Source of the DNA: Saccharothrix carnea
GTDB taxonomy: Bacteria > Actinomycetota > Actinomycetes > Mycobacteriales > Pseudonocardiaceae
Length of the DNA stretch: 64,000 bases
Reading direction: 5' to 3'
Assembly: GCF_003014735.1 (NCBI RefSeq)
Contig: NZ_PYAX01000006.1
Location: forward strand, 248,001-312,000
Shown: positions 25,334 through 33,110 of the stretch, in pieces
Layout: each line of letters starts with the position of its first letter
Position numbering within the stretch: position 1 is the stretch's first letter
Notes under the pieces: generated by a model
Database searches by the model: none
Told to the model about the DNA's origin: nothing
What the model saw: only the letters and a program-made list of their open reading frames with translations
Program-made: the position numbers and the translations under genes

Positions 25334-28278
25334 CGGCCCTCCTCACCGAGCACACCCTGGACGCGGCTGAGGCTGACGTCGTCGTCGAAAAGCGACCCGG
25401 TCGTGCGCCACTGCCCGGGACTGCTGCGCTCGTTGTCGCCGCCGCCACCCTGCTGACCACCGCCGGCCATGCCGCCACCCATCATCCCGCCGCCCATCAT
25501 CCCGCCACCGACAGCCGAACCGCCGGACTGGCCCGCGTGGGACTCCTGCATCGACGGGAGCACGGCGGAACCGGCCTGGCCCGCCTGCGAGGCGTTGGTG
25601 TCCGACGCCAGGCCCTGGTCGGCGGAACTGGCCGGAGGGCTGTTCCACGTCTGGTCCGAACCCGACGACGACGAACCGCCGCCCAGCACCGAGTCCGCGC
25701 CGTTGAAGCCGGAACCGCCGCCGAGCACCGACGCGCCGGACGTCGACGTCGTCCCCTCGGTGTTGGGCTGGCCGAAACCACCACCCCCACCGTCGAACGC
25801 GGCTGGGGCCGATGGGAAGCCCATGGCCTGGAACGACTGCGAGGGCGGGCCCTGGAACGCCGAGGGCTCGGTGAAGCCGCCGCTGACCGGGGCCGCGGCG
25901 ACGCTGCCCGCGAAGCCCGAGTTGTCCGGTGCGGGCATCGTGGTGAACTGCGGTTCGGTGAAGCCGCGGCTGAAGCCCGGGTCGGGCGCGGTCGGCGGGC
26001 TGAACTGCGGCTCGGTGAAGCCACCGCCACCCGCACCACCGGAGAAGCCCGGGTCGGGCGCGGACGGAGGGGCGGACTGCGGTTCGGTGAAACCGCCACC
26101 GGAGAAGCCCGGGTCCGGCGCCGTGGGCGGGGCGAACTGCGGCTCCGTGAAGCCACCGCCGCCCGCGAAGCCCTGGTCCGGGGCGAACTGCGGCTCGGTG
26201 AAGCCGATGGCCGGTTCCGGTTGGCCGATCAGCGGTTCCGCCGGGGCCGGCATGGTGGTGACGTCGGACGGCAGGTCGCCGCTCGGCACGTCGGCGGGCA
26301 GCGGCACGGCGTTGTCCAGGCCCGGGACGGTCGGCATCTCACCGGCGCCGGAGTCGGGGGTGTCCTCGCCGAACTCCACGCCGTACTCCTCGGGCGTGCC
26401 GTCGCCGTTGTCGACGGTGAGGTTGATCTCACCGGTCAGCGGGTCGACCTCGGCGGTGATGGCCAGGCCGTCCAGCTCGATCAACGCCTTGCCGTCCGCG
26501 CCGGCCTCGATCGGAATCGCGCCGTTCGCGCCACCCTCGGCCGGGCCGCCGACCGCGCCGATCGCGGCACCGGGCGTACCGGGGGTGCCGCCGGCCGCGC
26601 CGGGCACGCTGACCGTGGTTGCCGTCGCACCGGCCAACGCGCCCGCCAGCGCCGCCCCGCCGTTCTGGCCCATGAGGGCCTTCAACGCGTCGGGGTTGTT
26701 GCTGAAGTCGACGTCGTAGGTCTTCGGCTCGCTCTGCGGCGTGTCGACGGTGATCTGCACGTGGCCGTTCTCGTCCGGCTCCGTGATCTTGATCTCGTTG
26801 TCGCCGCTCTTGATGGTGACGGTCTCCGGCGCCTCTTCGTCGCCCTTCAACCCGTCTGGCTTGCCGGCCTGGTCGTCCGGCTTGCCGTCGCCGTCGAGGT
26901 CGTCGATCTTGCCGTCGCCATCGGTGTCGCCGGGCAGCTTGATCTCGTCCGGCTTGCCGTCGCCGTCCTTGTCCAGCGGGTTCTCCGGCTTCGGCATCTC
27001 GGGCACGGACGGCGTGCCGCCGCCGCCACCGGAACCGCTGCCGCCGCCACCCGTGCCGCCACCGGTGCCGCCACCGCCACCGGTGCCACCGCCGGTGTCG
27101 CCACCCTTGTCCCCGCCCTTGTCGCCGCCTTCTTCACTCGCGGCCGCGGGGAACGGGTTCTCGAACTCCGCCATGTAGTTGGCGAGGGTCTCCCACTGGG
27201 CGTCCACGGAGGACTTGGTCTCCGTGCAGCACGTCTTGAACTGCTCGTAGAGCTGCCAGAACTCGCGGTTGAACGAGTCGCGGATCCACTTCTTGCACTG
27301 GTTGATCGCGTAGTCGCGGTTCTCGTCGTTCAGGGTGCAGTCGTCGGAGTGGATCCGGTCGGCGATGTTGCTGCCGGTCTTCGAGTCCACCCAGCCGGCG
27401 ATCTCCAGCACGCGGTCCTTGGAGTAGTCGCCCTCGCCGCGCGCGAACGACACGACCTTCTCCGCCATGTACGTGTCCGCCTGGCCGATCTGCTCCCGGT
27501 ACATGCCGAGGACCTCGTCGGCCTTGCTCTTGCACAGCTGGTACACGCCGCGGACCGCGGTGCGGGTCAGCTTGGCCGCGCCTTCGAGCGCGTCGCCGAG
27601 TTCCGTGATCTTCGGCGAGAGCTCGCCGGTGTAGTGCTCGTGGGACTTGGTGGCCGCCTCGCCCTCCCACTCGCCGTACAGGGCCTTGAGCTGACCGTCG
27701 ACGTCCGACTTCATGTCGTCGATCTTGGTCTTGGCGGTGCTGAACTCGTCGGCTTCCATGAGCAGCTTGTGGAAGTTGATCCCGCGCTGCTCGTCGTACG
27801 GCTTCTGGATCTGCTCGGCGTAGTTGATCGCCGTGGTGTTGCCCATGCAGTCGCCCGGCCGGTTGTTCCAGATGCCCTCGAACTTCTCGAACACCTTCAA
27901 GCCGGCCTTGCCCGCGTCGAACAGCTCGTCGGACAGCTTCACGCCCGCGCCGGACGACGTCGGCGGCTGCTTCGAGTCCAGGTCCTGCTGGCCGTCCTGG
28001 ACGGCCTTGGTCTGCTCCTGGCTGTTGTAGCTGTTGGACTCGCCCTCGGCCTTGGCCTCGTCGTAGCGGTTCTGCAGGCCGTCGTCGGCACCGGCGTGGT
28101 CGCCCCAGTCCCACAGGCTCGACGTGTCGTAGCGGTCCTTGTAGGTGTTGGCCTCGTCCGGGATGTTCCACGGCGCGGTCGAGGACACGTAGGCGTGCAT
28201 GAGCTCCGCCTTCTTGTCCTCCGACACGTTCGGGTCGTCGAGAACGGCCTTGACGTCGTTCCAGCTCGGCTCGGCCAT
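25330..28278 (-). CDS. Large candidate ESX substrate with WXG core, Ca-binding motifs and GFTEPQ repeats
   Basis: 982 aa. The helical N-terminal region (about 1-375) has a WXG100-like W-x-G at about residue 203 (LYGEWEGEAATKSHEHY) and several Cys. A Gly-rich linker (about 380-426) leads to Asp-rich motifs DKDGDGKPDE, DTDGDGKIDD and DLDGDGKPDD (about 430-468), the pattern of thrombospondin-type-3/dockerin Ca sites. A beta-type segment follows, then six GFTEPQ(F/S) units (about 690-805) and a Ser/Gly-rich tail with MMGGGMMGGGM and a final VLGEEGR. No signal peptide is seen. ATG at 28278 shares one base with the stop of the WXG100-like gene upstream. I infer export by the ESX machinery; this is not proven. 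No enzyme domain was recognised. Confidence 0.8.
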   Translation of the reverse strand: MAEPSWNDVKAVLDDPNVSEDKKAELMHAYVSSTAPWNIPDEANTYKDRYDTSSLWDWGDHAGADDGLQNRYDEAKAEGESNSYNSQEQTKAVQDGQQDLDSKQPPTSSGAGVKLSDELFDAGKAGLKVFEKFEGIWNNRPGDCMGNTTAINYAEQIQKPYDEQRGINFHKLLMEADEFSTAKTKIDDMKSDVDGQLKALYGEWEGEAATKSHEHYTGELSPKITELGDALEGAAKLTRTAVRGVYQLCKSKADEVLGMYREQIGQADTYMAEKVVSFARGEGDYSKDRVLEIAGWVDSKTGSNIADRIHSDDCTLNDENRDYAINQCKKWIRDSFNREFWQLYEQFKTCCTETKSSVDAQWETLANYMAEFENPFPAAASEEGGDKGGDKGGDTGGGTGGGGGTGGGTGGGGSGSGGGGGTPSVPEMPKPENPLDKDGDGKPDEIKLPGDTDGDGKIDDLDGDGKPDDQAGKPDGLKGDEEAPETVTIKSGDNEIKITEPDENGHVQITVDTPQSEPKTYDVDFSNNPDALKALMGQNGGAALAGALAGATATTVSVPGAAGGTPGTPGAAIGAVGGPAEGGANGAIPIEAGADGKALIELDGLAITAEVDPLTGEINLTVDNGDGTPEEYGVEFGEDTPDSGAGEMPTVPGLDNAVPLPADVPSGDLPSDVTTMPAPAEPLIGQPEPAIGFTEPQFAPDQGFAGGGGFTEPQFAPPTAPDPGFSGGGFTEPQSAPPSAPDPGFSGGAGGGGFTEPQFSPPTAPDPGFSRGFTEPQFTTMPAPDNSGFAGSVAAAPVSGGFTEPSAFQGPPSQSFQAMGFPSAPAAFDGGGGGFGQPNTEGTTSTSGASVLGGGSGFNGADSVLGGGSSSSGSDQTWNSPPASSADQGLASDTNASQAGQAGSAVLPSMQESHAGQSGGSAVGGGMMGGGMMGGGMAGGGQQGGGGDNERSSPGQWRTTGSLFDDDVSLSRVQGVLGEEGR
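25867..26220 (-). repeat. In-gene tandem repeats encoding GFTEPQ units
   Basis: Six units inside the 982-aa gene, 42-69 bp apart, encode GFTEPQ followed by F/S-x-P-x-x-A-P-D-P-GF in the best copies. Copy-to-copy changes are mostly in the Gly spacer, and the reading frame is kept throughout. Confidence 0.8.
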
Positions 28279-28580
28279 CAGTACTGGCTCCCCAAGTCCG
28301 CGGCGTTGGTGGATTCGACATCGCCGTAGGTCGAGGCACCGGAAGCGATCTTCCCGGCGAATCCGCCGAGCACGCTGGTCATGTTCGCGATGCCTTTGCC
28401 GAAGTTGTCGATGCCCGTTTTGTAGTTGGCGAAGTGCTGCTGGTGCGCTTCACCGAAATCACGGGCGATCGTCTGGGTCTGACCGACGTCCTTCAATCCG
28501 TCGGCCGTCTCCTTCGCCGCATCGGAAATGCCCTTCGAGGCTTTTCGCATCGCCTCGGTACTGGTGCCGTAACCGGCCAC
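28278..28580 (-). CDS. WXG100/ESAT-6-like protein without a clear WxG
   Basis: 100 aa, all-helical, the usual length of ESX WXG100 proteins. The N-terminus MAGYGTSTEAMRKASKGISD resembles that of the EsxU-like protein (MAGYATG). A WxG turn is not obvious, but the C-terminal secretion motif YxxxD/E is present as Y85-G-D-V-E. GTG at 28580 follows GGAGGGGAG. It is first in an operon with the 982-aa and 151-aa genes and shares an upstream motif with esxU. Confidence 0.8.
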   Translation of the reverse strand: MAGYGTSTEAMRKASKGISDAAKETADGLKDVGQTQTIARDFGEAHQQHFANYKTGIDNFGKGIANMTSVLGGFAGKIASGASTYGDVESTNAADLGSQY

Positions 28581-28716
28581 GGCGCTCCACTCCCCTCCGT
28601 GGCTCGAAGGCCACGCCCCAACTCGACGACTCGCCCCTTTTCGACGCGACGCTTCGGTGTGCGGTTCCCATCGTCGCAGCCCACCGGGCCGGCTGACGGT
28701 GGTTCTGCGCTGGTCC

Positions 28717-28732
28717 TTGCAGGTGTAAACGC
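28717..28732 (-). promoter_or_regulatory. Upstream motif of the satellite WXG100 operon
   Basis: On the plus strand TTGCAGGTGTAAACGC, about 136 bp before the WXG100-like start at 28580. It matches TTGCGGTTGTAAACGC at 32637-32652, upstream of esxU, in 14 of 16 positions and in the same orientation to the gene. Confidence 0.5.
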
Positions 28733-28751
28733 CGGCGCGCGGACGTCGGCC

Positions 28752-29066
28752 CTACCGGGGCGGTGGCGGCGGGCCGTTCGGCGGCTGGGGCGGCTGGTAG
28801 CCCTGGGGAGGCGGCGGGTTCTGGCCGTGGGGTGGCTGCGGGTACGGCGGCTGACCCGGGTACGGGCCGCCCGGCTGGGGACCGCCCGGGAACTGCTGAC
28901 CGGGGAACTGCTGGCCCGGGTAGGGCTGACCGGGGTGTTGGCCGGGGTGGGGAGGGCGAGGGGCCTGCTTGTTCCCGCTCTTCTTCACCAGCACGACGAT
29001 CCCCACGACGATGCCGATCACCACCAGCGCGATGATCACCATCTCGGCGTAGCCGATGTTGCCCAT
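28752..29066 (-). CDS. Small single-pass membrane protein with Pro/Gly/Gln repeats
   Basis: 104 aa. Residues about 8-28 (EMVIIALVVIGIVVGIVVLV) form one transmembrane helix, followed by KKSGNK and then PGQ-rich repeats (HPGQHPGQPYPGQQFPGQQF) ending in poly-Pro. It is probably anchored with the repeat tail in the cytosol (positive-inside rule). No family was recognised. It lies 27 bp upstream of the end of glmM's neighbourhood and on the same strand as glmM and the ESX cassette; a role in the ESX cassette is only a guess. Confidence 0.7.
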   Translation of the reverse strand: MGNIGYAEMVIIALVVIGIVVGIVVLVKKSGNKQAPRPPHPGQHPGQPYPGQQFPGQQFPGGPQPGGPYPGQPPYPQPPHGQNPPPPQGYQPPQPPNGPPPPPR

Positions 29067-29092
29067 CCCCGAACCCCCGAACGACTCGCCCG

Positions 29093-30427
29093 TCAGTGCA
29101 CCGAGGAAACCACACCGGCCAGTCGCTGTGCCGCGGACTCGGCCAGTTCGTGCGTGGCGGCCTCGACCATGACGCGCACCAGCTGCTCGGTCCCGGACGG
29201 GCGCAGCAGCACCCGGCCCGTGTCGCCCAGCTCGGCCGTCACGGCGGCGACCGCCTCGCTGACCGCGGCGTCCTTGGCCACCGCCGCCTTGTCGCCGACG
29301 ACCACGTTGATCAGCACCTGCGGCAGGCGGTGCATCACGGCCGCGAGTTCGGCCAGCGGCTTGCCGGTCTCCGCCATCCGCGCCATCAGCCGCAGCGCGG
29401 TCAGCAGGCCGTCACCGGTGGTGGCGTGCGCCGGGAGGATCACGTGCCCGGACTGCTCACCGCCCAGCGCGAACCCGCCCGCGCGCAGCTCCTCCAGCAC
29501 GTAGCGGTCGCCGACCGCGGTGGTCTTGAGGGCGATGCCGTGCTCGCGCATCGCCAGGTGCAGGCCGAGGTTGCTCATCACGGTCGCGACCAGCGTGTCG
29601 TCGGTCAGCTCGCCGGCTTCCTTCATGCCGAGCGCCAGCACCGCCATGACCTGGTCACCGTCGAGGTCGTTGCCGTCCGCGTCGACCGCGACGCAGCGGT
29701 CCGCGTCACCGTCGTGCGCGATGCCCAGGTCGGCGCCGTGCTCGACCACCGCGGCACGCAGCTTCGCGACGTGGTTGGAGCCGCAGTCGTCGTTGATGTT
29801 CAGCCCGTCCGGTGTGGTGTGGATCTCCACGACGTCGGCGCCCGCACGGCGGTAGGCGTCCGGCGCGGCCACGGACGCGGCGCCGTTCGCGCAGTCCACC
29901 ACGACCTTCAGGCCGTCCAGGCGGTGCGGCGTCACCTTCAGCAGGTGCTGCACGTACTGGCCCTCGGCGTCCTCGATGTCGCGGACGCGGCCGATGCCCG
30001 CGCCGGTCGGCCGGTGGTCGCGCTCGCCCAGCTTCTGCTCGATCTCGTCCTCGACCGCGTCGGGCAGCTTGTGCCCGCCCGCGGCGAACAGCTTGATGCC
30101 GTTGTCGGGCATCGGGTTGTGCGAGGCGGAGATCATCACGCCGACGTCCGCGCCCAGCGCCGACACCAGGTAGGCGACCGCCGGGGTGGGCAGCACGCCC
30201 GCGCGCAGCACGTCCGCGCCCGCCGACGTGAGGCCGGCCACCACCGCCGCCTCCAGCATCTCGCCGCTGGCCCGCGGGTCGCGGCCGACCACCGCGACCG
30301 GGCGGTGCGAGCGGTCGTGCTCGGCCAGCACCCGGGCCGCCGACGCGGCGATGGACAGCGCGAGTTCGGGGGTCAGGTCCGCGTTGGCGAGACCGCGTAC
30401 GCCGTCAGTGCCGAACAGCCGAGCCAT
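29093..30427 (-). CDS. glmM: Phosphoglucosamine mutase
   Basis: A 444-aa enzyme that converts glucosamine-6-phosphate to glucosamine-1-phosphate for UDP-GlcNAc. The active Ser loop is [17 protein letters not shown], the metal loop [12 protein letters not shown], the sugar loop GGEQSGHVI, and the phosphate loop [13 protein letters not shown]. The start is ATG at 30427 ([15 protein letters not shown]); the frame is open a little upstream. rpsI lies 116 bp upstream behind a terminator. glmS of the same pathway is nearby. Confidence 0.97.
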   Translation of the reverse strand: MARLFGTDGVRGLANADLTPELALSIAASAARVLAEHDRSHRPVAVVGRDPRASGEMLEAAVVAGLTSAGADVLRAGVLPTPAVAYLVSALGADVGVMISASHNPMPDNGIKLFAAGGHKLPDAVEDEIEQKLGERDHRPTGAGIGRVRDIEDAEGQYVQHLLKVTPHRLDGLKVVVDCANGAASVAAPDAYRRAGADVVEIHTTPDGLNINDDCGSNHVAKLRAAVVEHGADLGIAHDGDADRCVAVDADGNDLDGDQVMAVLALGMKEAGELTDDTLVATVMSNLGLHLAMREHGIALKTTAVGDRYVLEELRAGGFALGGEQSGHVILPAHATTGDGLLTALRLMARMAETGKPLAELAAVMHRLPQVLINVVVGDKAAVAKDAAVSEAVAAVTAELGDTGRVLLRPSGTEQLVRVMVEAATHELAESAAQRLAGVVSSVH

Positions 30428-30474
30428 GATCGCCGTGACCTCCATGCACACAAAACAAACGGGGGAGAAAAGCA

Positions 30475-30517
30475 CTGCGGGAGCAGCAGTTCGACGAAGA
30501 ACTGACTGCTCCCGCAG
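30475..30517 (-). terminator. Intrinsic terminator after rpsI
   Basis: Stem of 30475-30492 with 30499-30517 (arm CTGCGGGAGCAG plus CAGTTC, one bulged base). On the minus strand the stem is followed by TGCTTTTCTC, a short T-run. Confidence 0.85.
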
Positions 30518-30543
30518 GGATGGTGCTCGCTCGACCAGGAAGG

Positions 30544-31161
30544 TCAGCGCTTGCTGTACTGAGGCGCCTTGCGGGCCTTCTTGAGACCGTACTTCTTCCG
30601 CTCCTTGACCCGGGGGTCACGGGTGAGGAAGCCGGCCTTCTTCAGCACCGGGCGGTCCTCGGAGTCGACGGCGATCAGCGCACGCGCGATCGCGAGGCGC
30701 AGCGCACCGGCCTGGCCGGTGGTGCCGCCGCCGCGCAGGTTCGCGATGACGTCGAACGTCTCCGGCTTCTCCGTCGTCACCAGGGGCTCACGGATGAGCT
30801 GCTGGTGCACCTTGTTCGGGAAGTAGTCCTCGAGGGACTTCCCGTTCAGGGTGAACTTGCCGGTGCCGGGGAGGAGCCGCACGCGGACGATGGCCTGCTT
30901 GCGCCGGCCGACCGTCTGCGCGAGGTGGTGCGCACCCGCGTTGAGGGTGTGCCGCACGACGGGCGCGGCCTCGACCTCGGCGTCCTCGACCTCGTCCGCC
31001 TCGGCGGCGGGGGTCTCGGCTTCGGTGGCCTCGGCCTCGGTGGCTTCCGCCTCGGTGGCCTCCGCCTCGACGGCTTCGGTCTCGACAGCGTCGGTCTCGA
31101 CGGCGTCGGTCTCGGCCTCAGGGGTCGTCACGTCGATGTCCTCGGTCTGCTGCTCGGTCAC
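30544..31161 (-). CDS. rpsI: 30S ribosomal protein S9 with long acidic N-terminal extension
   Basis: 205 aa. The S9 domain runs from about residue 75 ([20 protein letters not shown]) to the tRNA-contacting C-terminus [12 protein letters not shown]. In front is an extension of about 70 residues that is almost only Glu, Ala, Thr, Val and Asp with repeated EATEA units. Such acidic extensions occur on S9 in other actinobacteria but this one is long. GTG/ATG at 31161 overlaps the rplM stop by 4 nt. Second gene of rplM-rpsI. Confidence 0.96.
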   Translation of the reverse strand: MTEQQTEDIDVTTPEAETDAVETDAVETEAVEAEATEAEATEAEATEAETPAAEADEVEDAEVEAAPVVRHTLNAGAHHLAQTVGRRKQAIVRVRLLPGTGKFTLNGKSLEDYFPNKVHQQLIREPLVTTEKPETFDVIANLRGGGTTGQAGALRLAIARALIAVDSEDRPVLKKAGFLTRDPRVKERKKYGLKKARKAPQYSKR

Positions 31162-31601
31162 TGGGCGACCTTCTTGATCTCGAACGGCTGCGGCTGCTGC
31201 GCAGCGTGCGGGTGGTTCGGGCCCGTGTAGACCTTGAGCTTGCCCGCGATAGCGCGGCCGAGGCGGTTCTTGGGCAGCATGCCCTTGATCGCCTTCTCGA
31301 CCAGCCGGTCGGCGCGGGTGTCGAGCACCTCGCCGAACGAGCGCTGGCTCAGGCCGCCCGGAAAACCGGAGTGCCGGTACACGAACTCCTGGTCACGCTT
31401 CTTGCCGGTCAACGCCACCTTGTCCGCGTTGATGACGATGACGAAGTCACCGGTGTCAACGTGTGGGGCGTAAGTCGGCTTGTGCTTGCCGCGCAGCAGC
31501 GTCGCGGCCTGGGTGGCGAGCCGACCGAGCACCACGTCCTGGGCGTCGATCACGTGCCAGGTTCGGGTCACCTCGCCGGGCTTCGGGCTGTACGTGCGCA
31601 C
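31158..31601 (-). CDS. rplM: 50S ribosomal protein L13
   Basis: 147 aa, full length. Motifs: [58 protein letters not shown], and [12 protein letters not shown]. First gene of the conserved rplM-rpsI operon, coupled to rpsI by a 4-nt overlap. esxT lies upstream on the same strand behind a terminator, as in M. tuberculosis (Rv3444c-Rv3443c). Confidence 0.98.
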   Translation of the reverse strand: MRTYSPKPGEVTRTWHVIDAQDVVLGRLATQAATLLRGKHKPTYAPHVDTGDFVIVINADKVALTGKKRDQEFVYRHSGFPGGLSQRSFGEVLDTRADRLVEKAIKGMLPKNRLGRAIAGKLKVYTGPNHPHAAQQPQPFEIKKVAQ

Positions 31602-31792
31602 GGGTCTACCTCGTCGTCACTTGCGTCTGGGGTCATTGCGGCGGCTGCTCAGGCCAGAGACCCCAGGTGGGCAGAGGACCAGAACACGAGGTACGCATAG
31701 TGCGCACCAGTTACCGCACAACAACGTAGGAAGATACCGGTTGAGGTCGGCGTGGGTCAAAACGGGGCCCCTCAACCGGGCCGGAACAGACG

Positions 31793-31827
31793 CGTGGCCC
31801 CGGAACCTCGAGGTTCCCGGGGCCACG
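31793..31827 (-). terminator. Terminator of the esxU-esxT transcript
   Basis: Stem of 31793-31808 with 31811-31827 (arm CGTGGCCCCGGAACCT, one bulged base), 28 bp past the esxT stop, separating it from rplM. Confidence 0.8.
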
Positions 31828-31854
31828 CGAGGGGTCACGCTGGGGTGACCTGGG

Positions 31855-32142
31855 TCACCAACGAGCGGAGTTCTTCTGCTCCGCCGCGTTGTAGGCGTCG
31901 TTGGCCGACGCGACCGCGGCACCGACCGACGCCAGCACCTGCTGGAGGTCGCCCGCCGACTGGTTCCACTTGGCCTGCGCCTCGGCGTAGGCGCCGGACG
32001 AGGCACCTTCCCACTGCGCGATGACCGGGTCGATGCGGGACTTCAGGTCGTCGAGGGCCTGCTGGACCTGGCTGGCCTGGCTGGCGATGTCACCCGCGGC
32101 CGTCCCGAGGGCCGCGAAATCAACCTTGATCATGTCGTTCAT
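31855..32142 (-). CDS. esxT: WXG100 protein, EsxT-like
   Basis: A 95-aa helical-hairpin secretion protein. The W-x-G turn is W44-E-G (VIAQWEGASSGAYAEAQAKW). The C-terminal motif YxxxD/E is Y84-N-A-A-E, the signal recognised by EccC in type VII secretion. It is expected to form a dimer with the EsxU-like protein encoded 71 bp upstream. Position next to rplM equals that of esxT in the mycobacterial ESX-4 locus. ATG at 32142; GGGGA lies upstream. Confidence 0.92.
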   Translation of the reverse strand: MNDMIKVDFAALGTAAGDIASQASQVQQALDDLKSRIDPVIAQWEGASSGAYAEAQAKWNQSAGDLQQVLASVGAAVASANDAYNAAEQKNSARW

Positions 32143-32213
32143 GGAATCCCCTTGAGGTCAAAACCGAAATGAGCAATTGGTGAACAGGTGGGGCGAGCGA
32201 AGAAAATGCTCGA

Positions 32214-32525
32214 TCAGCCGCCGAGGCGACCCATGATCTGCGACATCTCCTGCGCCTGCTCCTGCTCCTGCTGCACGTAGGTCTGCGTCGTGCCGGTGAT
32301 CTGCTCGGCGATGGAGACCAGGGCCTCCTGCAGCTTCGCGGCGTCGTCGTTGAAGCGCTCCATCAGCCGGCCGAACGCGGTGGCGGCCTCGCCCTTCCAC
32401 GCGCCACTCACCGAGTCGATGGTGTTGCGCAGGTTGTTCAGGATGCCCTGAACGCCGTCGTTCGTGGACATGATGTCCTTGGCAGCGTTCTCGAGCTCCG
32501 GAATTCCGGTTGCGTAACCAGCCAT
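32214..32525 (-). CDS. esxU: WXG100 protein, EsxU-like
   Basis: A 103-aa WXG100 protein. The turn is W43-K-G (VSGAWKGEAATAFGRLMERF), and the YxxxD/E signal is Y83-V-Q-Q-E, followed by a tail MSQIMGRLGG. It forms the first half of an esxU-esxT pair. ATG at 32525 with AGGGGG eight bases upstream. The gap before it holds a 7-bp inverted repeat and the motif shared with the WXG100 operon at 28.6 kb, so it probably has its own promoter. Confidence 0.92.
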   Translation of the reverse strand: MAGYATGIPELENAAKDIMSTNDGVQGILNNLRNTIDSVSGAWKGEAATAFGRLMERFNDDAAKLQEALVSIAEQITGTTQTYVQQEQEQAQEMSQIMGRLGG

Positions 32526-32618
32526 TGGTCGCGACCCCCTAGGTCGTTGAGATCAGGCGTTCTTGGTTCGTACGCCTCTTACGACGCAGACCCTGCCATG
32601 GTCGGTTCCGTGCTGTCG

Positions 32619-32652
32619 CGACTTCTCGGGAAGTCGTTGCGGTTGTAAACGC
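32619..32652 (-). promoter_or_regulatory. esxU upstream control region
   Basis: CGACTTC-TCGG-GAAGTCG (32619-32636) is a perfect 7-bp inverted repeat. TTGCGGTTGTAAACGC (32637-32652) directly abuts it and matches the motif at 28717-28732 in 14 of 16 positions. Both lie about 95-127 bp before the esxU start. Confidence 0.5.
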
Positions 32653-32671
32653 GCCGGGTCGCCGAGCACCC

Positions 32672-33094
32672 TCAGTAGAGGATTCGCGCTTGCGAAAAGT
32701 CCTCGTCATCGCCCCTTTCGGGGGGCAGTTGACCACTGGGGCCCGCCACCGCGCGGGAACCGAGCACCGGGCGCGGTGGAACCGCATTTGCATTCGCGTC
32801 CGTTTGCTCTCGCGATTTCTCGGGCGAGAGCAGTTCGGCGCCCGGTGGCAACTGCTCCACCGGCAGGCCGCGGTGCTGCCGGAAACCGGTGGCGACCCGC
32901 TGGACGTCCGGTGACGTGGGCGCGTGCCGGTCGGGCTGGACCTGCCGCGCCTTGGCCTGCTCGGCGAGCCGCCGGTTCCGCTCGCGCTGGGCGGCGTTCT
33001 TCTCGCCCGCGGCGGCGGCCGCGCGCCGGCCTCTGGTCACCGCCGCTTCGAGGTCGGAGCGGAACCGGGCGAAGGCCTCCGGGATGCCGGTCAT
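32672..33094 (-). CDS. Small ESX-associated protein with acidic C-terminal tail
   Basis: 140 aa, no recognised family. A charged helical N-terminal half (FARFRSDLEAAVTRGRRAAA; AAQRERNRRLAEQAKARQ) leads to a Pro-rich part and the tail DDEDFSQARILY. This is the plan of the 151-aa protein at 24878 (tail DDDDDFGGQSWLT). The start is ATG at 33094, 16 bp after the stop of the Hsp70-like gene with GGGGA in between; an in-frame GTG lies at 33106. It is probably cotranscribed with that gene. The reading frame ends before the esxU promoter region. Confidence 0.7.
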   Translation of the reverse strand: MTGIPEAFARFRSDLEAAVTRGRRAAAAAGEKNAAQRERNRRLAEQAKARQVQPDRHAPTSPDVQRVATGFRQHRGLPVEQLPPGAELLSPEKSREQTDANANAVPPRPVLGSRAVAGPSGQLPPERGDDEDFSQARILY

Positions 33095-33110
33095 CACATT
33101 CCCCACAAAG

